Part shown: positions 62,608 through 64,000 of the stretch, piece by piece
How the letters are laid out: each line of letters starts with the position of its first letter
Position numbering within the stretch: the first letter of the stretch is position 1
DNA from: Amphibalanus amphitrite
Taxonomy: Eukaryota > Arthropoda > Thecostraca > Balanomorpha > Balanidae
Reading direction: 5' to 3'
Length of the DNA stretch: 64,000 bases
Assembly (NCBI RefSeq): GCF_019059575.1
Contig: NW_024882946.1
Span: 62,001-126,000 of the forward strand
Position numbers and translations under genes: made by a program
Notes under the pieces: model-generated
Told to the model about the DNA's origin: nothing
The model's input: the letters and a program-made list of their open reading frames with translations, nothing else
Databases searched by the model: none

Positions 62608-64000
62608 CTGCGGAAAGAGAACATGTGTCAGGTGTGAACGCCGGAGATTAGGGCCATTAAATAGTCTGAAATAGCTCGTCACATTACGTGTCATTCGTGT
62701 TTGAACATATTTGGCAACTGCACATCCCTGAAATCATAGTTGATAAGCGAGCAGCACAGACGACTGTTCTTAATATAAAATATTCGAGTTTTGACAGGAA
62801 AATTGTTTTAAAGTAGCTGTAGGTTTTCTAGCAATTTTTTTCCAACGTCAAACAAGGTATATAATTACCGATCATGTATTATACGAAACTCCCATTCACT
62901 TTTCCTTGCGACGTTCCATGACATTTTATGGTAAAACGACCATGTTATGCGGCAGCAAGCCCTTCAAACGGCCGGGTTTCGTGCATGGCCGCACACATTT
63001 AGCGCTCCCCGACAGCGGCGCTCGCTCAGTAATCCGTCACGCAACCGTGCCCCGGGACACTGCTCAACTTCCAGCGCGTTTGGGGTCGGCACATCAGAGG
63101 CAGCAGTCACGTCCGCATGACACATAGCCCGGCGACCAATTCCGACACGCCGCGGGCCAATTCTGACACGCCTGGGGCCAATTCTGACACAGACGCGTAT
63201 GTCACAGCCTGTTGTGGTGCGTCCGGCGCGCTGTCACGTGCTCGCTCCGTGTGCACGGTGATGGGTCCCCTGACGATCGATGACCGCCGTTTCCCCGCCG
63301 TGAGCTCGTGTTGCCGCCACCGCCGCAGAAACATCGTCGTGTTATTGACCGTGAAACATCAGTCACGTCGCAGGGGGGGGGGGTGAGAAAAAAACGTGCA
63401 GTGGTGCCGCTGGTAGTGTATGATGACGCCTGCGTCCTGACTGGTGTCACAGAGAGGTTAGGGCTAACGAGGAAATGACGAGCGTCGCGTGACCTTCTCT
63501 ATAAATGCCGGACAGTCATAATGCTAACACGGCACACATGATGGATTCTCTGCTGGGTTGAACTTGATAGCTGCTATAAAACGGAGCATCAATGAAGCAG
63601 TAAAAGATAGAGGCAAAACAATCGATGAAATCATGAGCGATATCGCTTATGCAAATCATTATTAATTTCTAATGTAGAGACAATGATATTCGATAACAAA
63701 TCACAATCGACATCAAACAGGGGATGAAGATGTTTATGAACGAACGATTTTTGATGCATTCTTTTTGTTATTTCATATATGTTGACACAAAAACAAAACG
63801 TTTGAAAATGTGTTGATGCTCATTTTGCTTTTCCATAAAAAACTGATTTTCTGATATTTAGTTTCCAAGATATGCATGAAATCTTAAGTTTGAAAAATGT
63901 GTGGGTTGCTGCGACACAGAAGAAAGTACAAGATAGATACGAGAAGATACTCGCAAAATGCAGTACAACTCGTCACCTGAAGTTGTAAACCATTAGCCAT
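62608..64000. other. Flanking sequence, nothing assigned
   Basis: Contains a 21-bp tandem (63121-63192) and a 10-G run at about 63373. No gene recognised. Confidence 0.45.
63121..63192 (+). repeat. ~21-bp tandem repeat, three units
   Basis: Units of CGGGCCAATTCTGACACGCC with small differences. Confidence 0.8.

Overview
The window looks like animal (metazoan) nuclear DNA, most likely from an arthropod and probably a crustacean. It has one large plus-strand gene split into small exons with canonical GT..AG borders, kilobase-scale introns full of transposable elements and simple repeats, and no operon-like coding. The species cannot be read from the sequence. The crustacean suggestion is an inference from the receptor gene, the maT/mariner-type transposon and the repeat load.

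The gene is the 3' two thirds of an ionotropic receptor of the IR25a class (Ir25a, a chemosensory co-receptor of the variant ionotropic glutamate receptor family). It runs from 1939 to 27189. Twelve coding blocks join without a frame break (1830 bases in 610 codons including the stop, plus one base of a split codon). They cover the end of the amino-terminal domain, S1, M1, the pore loop, M3, S2, M4 and a short cytoplasmic tail. The 5' exons lie to the left of the window. The most striking point is a pair of tandem 133-bp exons (21634-21766 and 22125-22257). They encode alternative versions of the same 45-residue part of S2, with identical splice phases that force exactly one to be used. They differ (Glu versus Asp) at the acidic position that in iGluRs contacts the agonist amino group. 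The arrangement recalls AMPA-receptor flip/flop but sits one exon upstream.

The introns hold a ~870-bp interspersed repeat (2.3-3.2 kb), a short retroposon flanked on both sides by (GA)n (5.1-5.6 kb), several MITEs, two piggyBac-like TTAA-flanked non-autonomous elements (12.5 and 23.9 kb) and pyrimidine-rich microsatellites.

Downstream of 27.2 kb the sequence is mainly repeats. There are two more 870-bp repeats in close tandem (31.6-33.4 kb) and a fourth inverted (57.3-58.2 kb). A decayed piggyBac-like element lies at 34.9-36.1 kb, and a complete maT-like DD37D mariner with intact transposase and TA-flanked inverted repeats at 38.65-39.93 kb. Several minisatellites follow, then a nested composite at 50.5-54.1 kb: a hAT-like element containing a minisatellite, interrupted by a piggyBac-like MITE, itself interrupted by a retroposon. 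A few short exon-like segments (37.7, 45.3 and 58.2 kb plus; 62.5 kb minus) suggest neighbouring genes, but none could be assigned. No rRNA, convincing tRNA or CRISPR array was seen.
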